From contig JAWRVZ010000029.1 of the NCBI GenBank assembly GCA_037043235.1, positions 3,910,501 through 3,974,500 of the forward strand: DNA of 64,000 nucleotides. Reading direction: 5' to 3'. The notes beneath the pieces are model-generated. The model searched no databases, was not told where the DNA came from, and saw only the letters and a program-made list of their open reading frames with translations. Shown piece by piece: positions 11,396-28,379 of this stretch. The position numbers and the translations under genes are program-made. This DNA is from Rhodeus uyekii. Taxonomy: Eukaryota; Chordata; Actinopteri; Cypriniformes; Acheilognathidae. Position 1 is the stretch's first letter, and each line of letters begins with the position of its first letter.

Positions 11396-11646
11396 GAAAA
11401 ATCATGATGTGAAGGCGGGGCAACCTGTCAATCACATGACATCACAGCAATAGCAAACCACAACCATGCAGTCAATTTGTCCCGCCCTACATTTGTTCTT
11501 GTTTGAGAAGCCGTTTCACTCGGATATACATCACAATAGGGGGAAATGACTATTACAGCTTCCTCTTCTTGCTGATTTTAAAATGTCCGTCTTCTTTTCC
11601 AGGTGTGTGTGAGACGTCGGTCTCTGCCCGCTCTGAACCCTCCCTG

Positions 11647-11859
11647 ATGGGCAGCTGGTCCCGCAGTGCTGTGCTGCAGCTGTACCGAGCGCTGCTCCGT
11701 GCAGGTCGACACCTACAGTACACCGACCGCGACTATTACCGGCGCGAAGTGACCCGAGAGTTCAGACGCTGCCAGACCCTCAGCGCCCCGGCAGAGAGGG
11801 AGGACGCGCTGAAGAAAGGCCAGTTCTTCCTCAACAGCAGGCTGGGCGGCTTGGTATAA
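11647..11859 (+). CDS. mief1: MIEF1 microprotein (altMiD51, LYR-motif protein)
   Basis: A 70-residue uninterrupted frame starting MGSWSRSAVLQLYRALLR and ending in a TAA inside the 5' leader exon of mief1. The LYR tripeptide is at residues 12-14, followed by TDRDYYRREV, EFRR and a FLNSRLG C-terminus. This matches the layout and length of the mammalian altMiD51 microprotein, a mitochondrial matrix LYRM protein that binds the mitoribosome assembly factor MALSU1 and influences mitochondrial translation and fission. The exon has clear splice borders (acceptor at 11602, donor at 11902). Codon use is GC-rich compared with the surrounding introns, consistent with coding selection. It is easily overlooked because it looks like an upstream ORF. 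Confidence 0.93.
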   Translation: MGSWSRSAVLQLYRALLRAGRHLQYTDRDYYRREVTREFRRCQTLSAPAEREDALKKGQFFLNSRLGGLV

Positions 11860-13187
11860 GAGAAGCGGCCCATCAGCACCAGACCATCTGACTGCTAGCC
11901 GGTAAGATAAGCTGTATTTGAAACATTGTAGGTAGCTTCCTGTCGGAGGAGGTTGTTGTCATTGACTACAACTGTTAGAAGTATTTTTGATAATTGCATT
12001 GAAGGTTAAAAAAACAGTAATATAAGATGGAAAAACTGATAGTAATTGAAAATTAGAATTATTGCCTTGACACCTATATTAAATCAAAGGACAAAATTGC
12101 TCTCTGGAAATAAATTAAAGATGAAAATAGAAAAATATTAATATATATATATTTAAACATGACAAGATCACATAACAAAATAACCAAAAAATTAAACTGA
12201 AATCTAAAAATAAGCCAATTCTAAGTGTAATGTAATCTTTTATTTTGCTAAATATGGTAATGACACCAAAACCTTAGAGACTCTGAGATGTCTGGCTTAG
12301 AGAAGGTCGAGAAATAAACATTTGAATTCTCTCTTGCAAAATTAGCATCTCCACCCGAGATCTCGCATCTCGCTGAGCAGTTCACACCTCAACCCTTGTT
12401 CTCCTTCTTCTCTCCCACACATAAAACTCACTCAAAATTCATGCAACGTTAAGAGTGTGCAATACGAGTGACTATACATGTTTGGTAACGTTTGAAATGT
12501 CTAATTTCCACAGAAGTAAACCAAAAGGTGTTTAGAGGTTTTTGCTGACTGTGATGGGTGCGCCTTTCCCAGGGCCTTTCATGTGAATTACCCTCTGTTC
12601 TCAGTAACCAAATTTCCATTGTTAGCTCATGTTTCTATTTGAAAGAAGTTCAAAATAGAAGTTTCTCTCCCTGTTCTGAGTATTTAAAGAAATTAGAACT
12701 ACAGCTAATGATTATTTTTTGGTCGCTTGATCTGTTGATTATTTTTTCGATTATTCTAATGGTGTGTTTTTTTTTAGTGGATTAATCCTTTGGCTATCTT
12801 CCCAATAAATAAGTACAACTTCTACCATTTGTATTTTACACTTTTATAAAAAATAAAATAAAATAAAAAGTTCAACTTTGTTAAAATAAAGTGCCAGAAT
12901 TAAAACACAAACACCATTTTAGAGCTTCATGTATCATTAATGCCACATAAATTTGGCCATGCAAAGAATAGTAAGCTAAGTCAACATAAATACTGCTTAA
13001 TACATGGCAAAAAAACCCAAAAAAAACCTGAAAGGTGACATGTCGTTTAAAAGGGCAAGTCCCCTCATATCCTTGGCCATCATGTTTATAATGCTATCGG
13101 TTTAAGTCGTGTGGGTCGTCTATGAATAATGACAATATTAGTTCTATTTCAGAAAGAGTATTGCATTTGTCATTTTATTATGAAATA

Positions 13188-13500
13188 CAGTAATACCTTG
13201 AGATACGAGCATAATACGTTCCAGGATCGAGCTCGTAACTCAAATTGCTCGTGTCTCTAATCATTTCCCCCATAAGAAATAGCAGAAAAAAATTAATGCG
13301 TTCCGGTCCTCTAAAAACTCCTTTATTAGTGCTAATAACAATGGAAAAAAACATGTTTTTCATTTCTACAGAGACATACACACACATACAAAAATAATTA
13401 TAGTATATAAGAATTTAATTTTTATTTTAGATTTAAGGATTTTATATAAGGTTTTAATTATGAGTTCTTACCTTCGAGACAGACGATACAGTAGCGGCAA
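13188..13500 (+). mobile_element. CAGTAATACCTTGAGATA element, one-ended copy
   Basis: Starts after TA with CAGTAATACCTTGAGATACG and then matches, in reverse orientation, the right half of the complete copy at 39615-40249 (shared segments CTCGTAACTC, TTATTAGTGCTAATAACAATG and CGAGACAGACGATACAGTAG). The far end is missing. It lies in mief1 intron 2. Confidence 0.75.
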
Positions 13501-14052
13501 TGAAATAAACAATGCATTAAGATTTTCAGGAAGGTCTAACACTAGTGTAAGAAATACTACAGTAATTGAATAGTCATTAACACTGCAAAATCTTTATTGT
13601 ATAAATTTAAATATTAATCCTTATTAAAGCTATAAAAGGGATTTTTCTCAGAAGTGTTTGTATCCTATATATCAACTCTATATTGGTGTACATCTGATTT
13701 TTTTTTTGCAGCTGTTACTGTTTTTAATATATTTCACATATTTCACAATCGGCCAGTTACGAATCCACAAGCTGCCCATGTTTCACACTGACCCCAGGTC
13801 ATCAGGCTGTCCTCATTATCGAGCCCCACCATACCTTTCTCTGTCTAAACTTTTGACCAAAAACATCACAAGCTGTTTGTTCACTTAACTGGAATGTGAA
13901 ATGTGTCACGTGTGACATTGTGATTCACATGATGTTATCATTAAGTAAACTAGGTCTGCATCTTACGCAACTTTTAGTCAATGGAAAAAATCTATTTCTT
14001 GTCTCTTTTTTTCCCCTGCTGTCTTGCTTCATCTCAGGGTGGGAATAGACCG

Positions 14053-17968
<3,916 letters not shown>

Positions 17969-18940
17969 CAACTCATGCACACACACTTCAACCGTTTTAT
18001 CCCAACGCAAGGCATCTGCGTGGAATTGAGACACACACCAAAATAATAGCGATGTTTTCATACGTGTCCTGTTCCGAGTAGATCAGTAACCTCAATTGTT
18101 TTTCAGCTTTATCACTATCATATTATTTTCAGGTACAATGAACTCATCTGTTGGTCATATTTTAAATGGCGAATCATACATAATTTGAGAGTTTTTGGCT
18201 TTCATAATGCACAGTGAAGTGGCGTGAAGATTATATATTTATCTAGAGGAGGATCTGATTCTTACTTCCATGATCTGTATGTAATTTTCTTTATAACTTG
18301 AATCACCATCATCTCATGTTTCTGCTGTTACACAAAATGCATCAAGATTCCTTGGTAATTGGGATGCTACATTGATACATCCAGTTTTGCTTCAGTAATT
18401 CTTTGATTTGTTCATAAATGCTTAAAACAAACGAGGATTTCAAAGAAAAATAAAAAAAAATTCCGTTTGTGCCATTAAAATATGCAACTTACCTGTATTA
18501 CATTCAGTGCTACTTGAGTAATGTTATGTAAAGATTTACATAATGTCGTGATGTAGCATACATTATTTTTCTTCATGCTCTTTCAAAAGTCGCTCATAGA
18601 AATGTGATGTTATTTAAATGTTTGAAACGGGTTATTACACACTGCTGAAACCAGAAGGAGCTAAACACCTGAATTAATCAACACCTTATCAAAAGATATG
18701 TTTAAATGCCTTTTTAAATGGCTAAACGAAGAGCAGATGTGTTTATTGTATTGAAGCTGACTGGTAAACCAAGGCGACCCATACACACTTCCTTAGAATT
18801 ATCGAAAAGGTTTAGGAGAACAGAAATGGAAGGATGTTACCTTTCTTGTAGATATTGTATGAGAATGTATGGGTTATAACGAATGTTTGGATGGACTGAA
18901 AGGCATCATGTGTAAAAGATATATTCATGTATAAGAGCCT

Positions 18941-18946
18941 AATAAA
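18941..18946 (+). terminator. mief1: mief1 poly(A) signal
   Basis: AATAAA, the first canonical hexamer in a suitable context after the mief1 stop at 17968. A large 3' UTR free of obvious repeats precedes it. Confidence 0.7.
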
Positions 18947-18964
18947 ACAAATTCATAAAGACAT

Positions 18965-20220
18965 TTTAGTATTTTTGTACTCACTGTACAGATGTAACCA
19001 AAAACAGGCGTGAAACTATTTATTGTATATCTTGTTATAATTATACTTGGAGAGTGTTGTTTGATAGAACAAAGTATAAAATAGACTGTCTCCGTTATGA
19101 ACTGCCAAAATTCAACAGATTGAGTATTGAAGCGATTTTTTTTGCTTGCGTAGCCGGAACACCAGTGTCGACCTGTGTGATGTAGCACATATTTAACTGC
19201 AAATCATATGAAAGAGCAGCACCGAATCCAAAGTAGATCCGTTAGTGGAGTTCAGCTTTGCTGAGCACTTTGCATGTGATGCTTCTGTACCGGTTTATTC
19301 ATTTGCTTGTGATTTTTATTTTTATTAAACATTTGTTCTGTAAGTGATTTGCACCTCTGGTCTTTGTGCTGCAAAACGGAGCGAAGAATGACAATAAAAT
19401 AAAGTGAAACTATTACAGTGTTGTGAATTATTTGTGCAAGTCTCCAACCGCTGCCAACACTGTGCAAAAGTTTGGGTTCTGTAAGAATTTATCTTTTCGG
19501 AAAGAAATTAGTACTTTTGTACTGTAAGGATGTACTAAATTGTTCAAAAGTGACAGTAAAACATGTCAAATAAATGCTGTTCTGTTTGGAAGGAGATGAA
19601 TCATGATTCCCATGTTTTAAACAGGACAACCATTTTTTAGATGGATGACAATTGCTTCTTATGATCATGTGACACAAACTGGAACAGTGATCCTGAAAAT
19701 CCAGCTTTGCATCACAGGTATAAGTTACATTTTAAAAAGTAATAAAGCATATTTGCAAAAGAGACATTTCAAAAACATTTAAGAGTCTTACTGACCCCAA
19801 ATATTTTAACGGTAGTGGATTTGCATTATGTTCACATTCAGTTTTCATGAGACAAATTAGATCTGTTGACGGGAAATCAAATTAACTTCAGTGGTATGAC
19901 AGAAGTTCAGCCAAAGGTACGAATTATAAATCAACATTTGTTGCAGTTCTGTTCATGTTAGGTTTATTTGATTCGGTAGCACATCTGACTATCAAAAGCC
20001 GTGTCCTAAATGTCATGTGACGGACATTGTGCAACATATCAAGAAACACCTTTCTCACATTGGATTCAACAAATCACTAAATTCCACATTAGTTTTCATC
20101 CAACTCATTTATGAGACTGACTTCCCTGTGTATGTACAAGACATTAACTTCCTTGTTGACAGTCAGTCATCGAAATGCAATGTTTGAACAGAACACGACC
20201 CAAACAAGCAACTACAATCA
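18965..20220. other. Convergent spacer between mief1 and the aspartic protease gene
   Basis: No gene. Holds a copy of the cyprinid GTTTGGGGTCAGTAAGA-type repeat (about 19466-19815) and otherwise AT-rich unique-looking sequence. Both flanking genes end here. Confidence 0.6.
19466..19815 (+). repeat. Cyprinid interspersed repeat with GTTTGGG...GACCCCAAATATTTTAACGGTAGTG ends
   Basis: Starts GCAAAAGTTTGGGTTCTGTAAG and ends with TTACTGACCCCAAATATTTT then ACGGTAGTG, an imperfect inverted pair. Inside are the family hallmarks GATCATGTGAC and ATCCAGCTTTGCATCACAGG. Other copies in this window are at 24130-24330, 29545-29720, 32288-32770, 52617-53305, 53928-54283, 55870-57478 and 59395-59665. Confidence 0.75.
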
Positions 20221-20224
20221 AAAC

Positions 20225-20230
20225 TTTATT
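20225..20230 (-). terminator. nots: Candidate poly(A) signal of the aspartic protease gene
   Basis: AATAAA on the minus strand (TTTATT), about 470 bp beyond the stop codon. Other candidate hexamers lie between. Confidence 0.4.
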
Positions 20231-20698
20231 CAGCTTTTGCTGCAACTTCAATTTAAACGATTAGACAATTAAGAAACCAAGTAGTCTTGGTTAGCTTTAA
20301 CAGAGTTCACTACAGTTCGCTAAATTGATTATAATACACCAGTATCAAAATAATATGCATACATACAAAGGAAAACGCAAATACATAAGATACAAAACTA
20401 GAAATCTACCAGCCATTTAATCCATCTTTATTCAATTCATTATGTAATTATTAACAGCTAGTGTAAGTGTAAAATAAAAACAAATGCATAGTTTTTGACT
20501 AAGGTAGGCTTTGAGAGGAAGTACAGAGAAACCCTAGCTAAAATGTTTCTGGTCACATCAGGCATTTGTTGATTTCTTCATGTCAACGTTGCATTTTTTA
20601 AACTGCAATACTTTTAGCAACTTCAAACAACAGAGCGGTTTCTATATAGCTCATGGTTTGTTAGATCCAGTGCAATACCATAATGTTGTTCATTGTGT

Positions 20699-23600
20699 TC
20701 ACTTGGCAGGAGCAAAGCCCACACGGTCCGCCTCCCTGTCAAACACGGTGTAGTAGCGGCCGATGAACACGTCTCCCAGAATCCACAGAGGCCCGGCGGG
20801 CGGCGGGATATCCATAGCCATGAAGCCAGAGAGACAAACACTCATACCCATATGAGTCACCTGAGAAGAGAGAGAAACAAGGTACATTGATTAACAGTCA
20901 GGTTCAGGAAGTAAATAAAAAAAAACTGATTTGGAAACGTTAACTATTAAAGACAGACCTATGAGGTTGTAAATCGATGGCATTTACTTCTGCTAAAGCT
21001 GACAGCCGGCTTTATTGTAGCTTTTTTTTTAATGCATCATATTTAATTCCACTAGTGACAAACTACATTACGCATGATGTACAATTTTTATTATATATGC
21101 ATGCTTGTAAGACTTAATCAAGTCAGTCTCTAAGCTTTAAAAATACTTAAGTTTTACTTATCACACACACAACTTGCTGATTTTCAACCCACTTTTGTAT
21201 TGTTACAACATTGGTTGTATATATGCATATTAACAAGGTTTATTTTTTATCAGTCAGCAAAGAGGCATTTGTCAGCATTTTGACAACGCCTGGGCTTTCA
21301 TGAAAACTATAGATTATACTTGCATACAGACAGTCGGATTGACAGGGTTATTAACAGAAGTTATTATAAAGTTAGGTTTCTCATTGATAATTGTATCATA
21401 CGGTCTAAACAGCATTATGGTAAAAATGCAACAGCTTTCTTACTATTGGCTTGAAACCTCGTGTTCATGTACTCATCCAGATTGAAGTGTTGACCTCGAA
21501 ACACAGGATTTTCAGGTTTCCCCGTTGCAGCTTTCTCTCTGCATTTATGATTCTTTTCAGCCTTTAAATCACTGCCTAAAACACTCTGGATATTTCACTG
21601 GGAACTAAAAATTACTCCTGCTAAACGTTTACTCTTTGAATTATTGCACCCGGAAACAATACAAGTCAGCATCTTTATGACTAATAGTTTGCCAAGAAGT
21701 GAGTGAAGTTTTCCAACCTATTTGACCAAAAATCAAGACAACAGCCTTTTTTCCCCTGTTTTCTCTAGTCAGATAGCACAGATTTCTACTGTATAGGCAG
21801 CCAAGTTTTATTGAAAGCCCATTTTACCAGTGGTGAAGACCCCATTTAAATGCTGCATTCAGTCTTATTATTCCATCTCCTGAGATTAAACTACCTCCCA
21901 AACATAAAAGCAACAGAAAATGTGACTCATTATCATACGTTTTCAAGATATGAGGTCATTTTTAGTTCCTCTATAAAGCCCCTGCAGGCTAAAAGGAAAA
22001 TCCCTGCAGATTCTGTACCTGCAGAACATAGTCCGCTCCGGTTAAGTTGAACATCTTCCCACCCAGGCTGAAGGAAACAACAGGAAGTGATGGAATCTTC
22101 TTGCAGTCAATCCAGTACTATAGAGGAAATGCATTTAAAATATTTACATAACGACTTCCTCACTTTATGCTATTAAAATATTATACTTTTTAAAATTACA
22201 ATAATAAATAGACATTTTTTAAAGACACACACACACAAACATGCTGTGTAAGGCTTTCTGAAGGTCAATTTAAGACCTTTAAAATAGGTTTAAGGTAAAA
22301 ATAAAATGGAATTTAATACATTGTTTTCTAAATGTAAATATCTAGGGAGAAACAGTTGTATTAGCAACATTTAAAAGAAGAAAAAAAGCTTGTTGTTCTG
22401 TTTCCAACCAACTAGTATATTCACACTAACAAATGTGATGTTCTTCCTCAGAGTTTATCCAGTGCAAATGTCTAAAGATTCTTAAATCCATATTTTGTAT
22501 TTCTAGTAAATGCATCTTAAGTCTTGTTTTCTGTGAAATTTAACAAAATTAAGTTTTAAAAAATTAAGATTAAAACGATCAAATATCTGCAATTGGGCTA
22601 AGAAAAAATCTACTTAATTCAAATTCTTAGTTTGACACAAACTTTAAATTGTACAATCTTTTGCATTTTACATCTCAAGTAAGTATTTTGATGCATCGAT
22701 TGTTAGATACGTGTATTGGAAAACAGGATACTTCTTCCTTTTGCATTGCATGCAACATTTAATGCAATTTAAGACCTTAATTTGTGATTTTAGGCGAATG
22801 AAGACTTTAAAGCCCGCAGAAACCCTGTACAGGAATACATTTTGATATTTCAGCTGTAAATCTCCTCACCTCTCCCATAAGCAGAGGTATGGCTCCGATA
22901 GCTTTCTGCAGGGCCCGCACCTCTTGAGCCGGCCCTGTGATCAGTGATGTTCCCGTGTCAACAATCGCCTGGCATCCACTTTTGCAGAGGGTAAGAGTGC
23001 CACCCACCTGAACCCTGCAGGAAAATGATCAATATATGCAACAAATAAAATTAGTCTCAGTTTCAAACCATCATATTGACCGAAAATGGTTGATAATCTG
23101 CTAAACCAATTAAGTGTTTGTCTAAAACAAGGGCTCACCCCTGTGGACAATTTTTGAAAAGCTGATAGTGATCACATACTTATCCATCTTTATCTGCCAG
23201 TAGGCTTTTCGCGTGACGTTGACGTAATGCAGATCACCGTCGAAATACTGCTGGTCAAAACCTCCCAGCATCAGCTCACCTCCAACCGCACCTGCAGGAT
23301 TCCTGCACACAACATTCATTAAGAAGAACTTTTAAGTTCTACACACCTTATAAAAAGACATTTGGTCAGCAAAATGTGGGCAAAACTTGATCCCCATACA
23401 AATATTTGCCACAAATCATTCAGTTTGTATTTTTAAAAAAGCCTATTTTACTGACAGAACAATCAACTATTGTGTGCCATAACATGCACAAGCATTTTTT
23501 GGAAAGCAAGAAGGGGGTGGCACTGCTATGCGAGTAATGAGTCATGAGTTACCGTTTAACACAAGAATAAATACAATTCTTTCACACTCAAGATCACAGC

Positions 23601-26175
23601 CACATTCTTCCACATTATAAAACTGAAATGGAGAAGAAAATAGAGGAACTTCAGATAAGGGAAACAAGGTCACTTCCCAGTTCCTTCCCAAACTCTCCAA
23701 TGTCAATATTAAAATGTCCACTGACTGTCTACAAGAATTAGAAAAACCAGTCAAATGAAACTTGAAATGGAGTCAGGTGAACCAAGAGAGGAAGAGAGCC
23801 TTACCGGTTGATGTAAAAAGAGAAGATATTCTGGGGAAGGATTTTGGCAGCCATGGCAGTGTCAAACACTGGTGTAATCCCGTCTACAGAGATGGCGGGG
23901 TACCCCATGCCCAGGACGCCATCAAAACGTGCTAACGCGAACACAACGCCAGGCTGCTTAACCGCCTCGGCAAACTGCTGGTTTGGCACCTCCAGCCCTG
24001 CCAACTACAGACAGAAACAAACCAGTGTTTAACTCATGTTGATGCTGCAACCACTGTTATCATAAAAAAAAAGAAAAGAAAAAAAAAAAGTGTACTTTGT
24101 TATTTGGAATAAAGCTGAAATAAAACAAATTTTACACTGGTGGTCAAGTTTTAAAATGAAATGTATTCCTGGTATCAAAATCATCATATTAAAGTGTTTC
24201 TAAAGGATCACGTGAGACTGAAGTAATGTCCAGCTTTGACGTCACAGGAATAAATTACTTTTTAAAATCTATTCAAAGTGAAGACAATAAATTCAGCCTT
24301 GGTGAGTAAAAAAGATATATAAAATAATAATGGTTGGTGTTGAAGTGCTAAAATTAAAAATGAATATATAAATAATTTACAAAAAGATAAAAACAGCACA
24401 AGATAATAAATACTATAACATTATATAAACAATACTAAAATAAGACTAGTATCAGACTAGCTTTGAAGACCTGTAACAGTGTAGGGGTCAGTTTTATTAT
24501 TCTTTTATGGTGCTTTTCTGGTTATTATGGATCCTTTTACGGCTTTCTGAAGTCTTTACTCACAGTGACTTTATCCTGACTGACGAAACCAGAGAGACTC
24601 CCTCTGCCGTACCGGATCGCAAACGCAGTGTCATTCCGAACGTAAGTGCTTGACTTCTTCGAGTTGTAGCGATGGTGAAACCCTGACAGACAGAGTACAA
24701 GAACAAAGTTACTATAGAAAACAAAACACCAAATACAGATGATATCAATACAATCATTCAAACCATCACTCACAGCACGCAATGTTCAGGAAGGAGCAAT
24801 GGATCGATGGAACCCAGAGGTTGGATGATCCAGTGTCAAACAGCACAGTGAAGTCCTGAGGAGGGGTACCAATACTGAGCACTCCAAAATACTGGGCCTG
24901 AAGACAGAGAAAGGACAACCTGAATAATTATTCCTTACGCAAGAACCAAAAGTATAAAACAAGCGACGCAATATCACATTACATCCATGAAGTTGGTGAG
25001 TTTCTCTACAGGTGGTGGTAGTTTTGTTGGCTGCGGTGGTGATGTGGTTCTAGGGGCTGTAAATTTGACTTCAGAGGTTTCCTCTCCGGACATCTTAGCC
25101 ATGGATTTGATCTCCTCAATGGTTTTCCCGTTGTCTGCCAACATGCGGCGCACAGTGCGCATCTTGTGCAGAGGAATTCTAGAGGAACAGCAGAGATAAA
25201 GCAATAAAACACCTGAGCGCGTGCACCAGAGTACTTTATTCCATCTATAAAACTGTGACAAGATGATTTTCTGAGGAGAACGTTACTAGTGCTTTTAGAC
25301 ATGTTGTAGTAGTGATTATTCCAGCTAACAAAAACATGTTCCAAGAACGTTTTGCTAACGTTCCCATTAAGTTATATTAACGTTATTCTCCAAAAGTCTA
25401 AATGTTTTAAAACCTTCTTTTCTTGGTTATGTGAACATTAAAGGAGCATTCCATTTTAGAAGTTTGCCAACATTACAGGAATGTTTTAAAAAAAATGTTC
25501 TATGAATGTTCTAAAACTATTTCGAACGCCCAATTAAACCTGCGAGTGAAACTTGTCAGAACTTAAGTCAAAGTTCAGATCATGTTCCCTGTTGTGTGGG
25601 TTATGATGGTTGTTTCTGTACAGTCATCGGTTTAAACTGCAGAGACATTGCTTAAATATTTTCCCCACGCTTATAGGTTTATTAATAAAGATCTCTTATT
25701 ATAAATAAGCGTTTGAGTTTAATGCGTCACTCTTTGCGTAAGAAAATGTTGCTCTGCAAGCAGTTCACACATGAAACACTCAATTCAACTTCCTGATCCA
25801 AAGCACCAGTAGATGCTATATTAAGCTTTTACACAACACGCCCTAAGAAATACTTTTTATTGCAGCCTGACTAATATGAAGACATGTAACGTTTCGGATC
25901 TGATGATTGTACTCGTTTTATTGCAATACAGATCAATACGTTGACAGTTAATGCGTCATTAACATAGGGATGACTAAGTTTTGTTGTTGTTTTTTGCAAG
26001 CAAACTTTTTCATGAATGGTTACAAATTTATGTGAGTATGTGCAGGACACATAAAACCCGCTTACATGGATAAATAATAATAATAATTAAGAGAATTGAT
26101 GCGTTACCTGATTATTGCTTGGCTGTCCCCAATTAACAGCCAAATTAAAAACGCGAACAAGTGAAATTGATTCAT
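20699..26175 (-). CDS. nots: Pepsin-family aspartic protease, probably nothepsin
   Basis: Nine exons: 26175-26108, 25178-24983, 24897-24774, 24682-24564, 24004-23805, 23302-23180, 23014-22870, 22117-22019 and 20860-20699. All phases agree and give 411 residues. Residues 1-20 (MNQFHLFAFLIWLLIGDSQA) are a signal peptide. A basic propeptide (HKMRTVRRML) follows, then a Pro/Thr-rich stretch absent from cathepsin D (PRTTSPPQPTKLPPP). The catalytic aspartates are Asp109 in FDTGSS and Asp296 in VDTGTS. The flap region YGRGSLSG and the C-terminus WILGDVFIGRYYTVFDRE are typical of the cathepsin D/E branch. The VKQPG, FDGVLGMGYPAIS and GGFDQQYF segments and the Pro-rich prosegment resemble fish nothepsin, a protease known from liver. 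It should enter the secretory or endolysosomal pathway and cleave proteins at acid pH. Nothepsin rather than another cathepsin D/E paralogue is my judgement from memory. Confidence 0.85.
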
Positions 26176-26571
26176 TCTTTGCTGTTTAAACTAAACAGCT
26201 AATTTACACGAACTTGCCAATTGCAGAAACAATTCCGATACTTTATTTTCACCAACGCCCCGTGTGCGCGACTTATATATCCGCAAGTTGATTTCGGAAA
26301 GCTTCGTGCAAAGTTCGGGGGTTTCCGTTGTCCTTAAACCTGATTGGCCAGCAGCCTTGATGTAACACTATTATTGGGTAAAGAACGAATCAGTCAAGTT
26401 CAATTTCACACCCGCTTCCTCAACAACTGACTTGTCAACTGAAATGTGGTGTAACTGGTTTACAATAAGTGTTCACGTCTTTGTATATTTTAAATTTGCC
26501 TAGTTTGAAAGTATCTGGGCTTCAAATCTCAACAATCAATGCATTTAGTACAGTAAATAATGCCAAAAAAT

Positions 26572-26735
26572 CCTTTCCTGTAGTTCAAACCGAAGTGCAT
26601 GGCGTTTGCAACACCAAGATCATGGGTTCGATTCCCAGGGAAAGCAAGAACTGATTAGAAAGTCAATGTGTTCCTTGAATGCAATGCAAGTCGCTTTGGA
26701 TAAAAGCATCTGCCAAATGCAGAAATGTAAATCCT
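26572..26735 (+). mobile_element. Complete tRNA-derived SINE
   Basis: Head TTTCCTGTAGTTCAAACC with a B-box-like GGGTTCGATTCCC, body AGGGAAAGCAAGAACTGATT, then tail AAGTCGCTTTGGATAAAAGC ending in an AAATGTAAAT repeat. The tail hairpin with a GGATA loop is the type recognised by L2-clade LINE machinery. It is the best-preserved of about five copies in the window. Confidence 0.85.
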
Positions 26736-27034
26736 TCCTCTTTTTCGTTTAACAGAAATTATTGCAATAACCAAAGAAGGAAGTGGAGTTAGCCCTAACC
26801 AACAAAACCTAAACCCAGCTAGCCCCCCCCCCTCCCCTTTATTATGTGTACAAATTATAGCCTATATTTGACAATACATTGCAAACATTATTTTTCTTTT
26901 AAAGACTTGACTTTTTAGCATAGAGACATGGACATGTTTGTAGATACTTGTTGAAACAACCATTTCTGGATTATTTGACAGTCCATTGGACAGAACACAT
27001 GTTGGGTTATTTTTTACAATGCACAAAAAATTAA

Positions 27035-27620
27035 AGGAATGCTTAAATCACACATTGGATCACAATTAATTAAATATTCACGTTGAAAAACAGTCAATCA
27101 CTTTATTTATATACAATCTATGAAGAACAAAAGTGTGACAAAAGTCAATGGAAAGTAAAATCATCAACACACTGAGGGCTGGATTCAAAATCATGCCAAA
27201 AATCAATGTAAAAAACTGATCTTAAAGGATGATCCTACTTGCTTGAAGTTGATCACAGAAGCTCATAAAAGTCAGTAGTGTGTCTGGCCCCCATGTGCCT
27301 GTATGCACTCATGCATTGTATGCTGACCTGAGGGCCAGTCAATGGCATAAATGCCTTCATCATCTAAAAACTGCACACTTTAGCCACATGAGGGCGGGCA
27401 ATATCACCCAAATGCCCATCGAGCTGCACAGTGCTGAGCTGTGAGCACAGGACGTCAGGCCCTCAGGCCCTCAGGCCACCCTCATGAAACCATTGGTCCT
27501 GCATGTGTCCATTCCAGTGACTATTCCATGCCCTTGAATCTGTGATGGGAGACATAACAAACTTCCTTACGATGGCACATAGTGTGTGTCATTCTGGAGG
27601 AGCAGGACTGCCTGACTGGG
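27035..27620 (-). mobile_element. Decayed Tc1-like transposon (transposase on minus strand)
   Basis: Begins with a terminus also found at 33655 (TTAAATCACACATTGGATC, ATTAAATATTC, AATCATCAACACACT). Recognisable antisense transposase pieces follow: ATGTGCCTGTATGCACTC, GAGGGCCAGTCAATGGCATA and AGCCACATGAGGGCGGGC. Large internal deletions remove most of the transposase. A CAGGCCCT unit is repeated in tandem at about 27455-27475. Assignment to the fish Tc1 superfamily is from recognition of these segments. Confidence 0.65.
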
Positions 27621-27846
27621 TTGCAGGCTCTGCCTCATGTTACAGACAGAAAACCATTCTCTTTCGCAGATTGTCTTTGGGGATGGATATATATAAGAAA
27701 GCAACAGTTCATAGGTTATACAATATGTTTATTCAATTGCAAGTCAGTCTTTAACACTCATAAACACTCATAAACACTTAGTAACGTTTTAGGACGTGTC
27801 AGGAGCAGCCAATGGAAATATATGTGAAGAAAATTGGTATCATTAC

Positions 27847-28007
27847 CTTGAGCCATCTCGCCTGTCAGGCACTGAAGTTTCGACCCATCAAACGCACAGC
27901 GCGACAGATCCGCGACGCCGCGCACTGGATCAACAGTGAAATCCTCCTCCGTCAGTCCGTCAGAGCTCGGCAACTGTGTTTCAGCGCTGGGTAAGGGTTC
28001 ATCATGT
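27847..28007 (-). other. Orphan exon-like segment with good splice sites
   Basis: On the minus strand a strong acceptor (TTTACTGTCAATAG) precedes 161 bp open in one frame (...TVDPVRGVADLSRCAFDG...LTGEMAQ) and ends at CAAG|GTAATG. It is GC-rich compared with its surroundings. The frame in phase with its internal ATGs closes quickly, so it would have to be an internal exon. I recognise no family. The next minus-strand gene downstream is complete without it. It may be an exon of an undetected gene or a dead exon. Confidence 0.3.
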
Positions 28008-28379
28008 CTATTGACAGTAAAAAAAAATCCAGCAGCTGAGTTACAGAAACCTACTGAAAATACTAAATAAAATAACAAAAATAAAAAATGACCCAGCGGA
28101 CTGAACCCAGTTTTTGAGTAAAAAAAATAAAAACTCTGCATTTTTAAGAGTGTACATGTCTCCTTTTTCTTTACATTTTCAGGAAGTTTTTAAGTGATCA
28201 ATAAAGTATGAAAAACAGTCAAATGTCCTAAAAACAGTTAAAAGATCAACTAATTTACTGTAAAACTTATTTGAAATTTTAGGTCAACTAAAATAATTAT
28301 GAAAACATGAAAAAAGTGAATAATAAGTAACTTTTAACTTAAACTACTAACTATAACGTTATATTATTTTGGCTACATT

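Noticed and set aside
26572..26660. tRNA-like sequence with a B-box
   Set aside because: It is the head of a SINE; the cloverleaf is incomplete and the SINE body and LINE tail follow.
27847..28007. Exon of L3MBTL2, the human neighbour of CHADL
   Set aside because: The translated segment does not resemble L3MBTL2, and no MBT-domain exons occur nearby.
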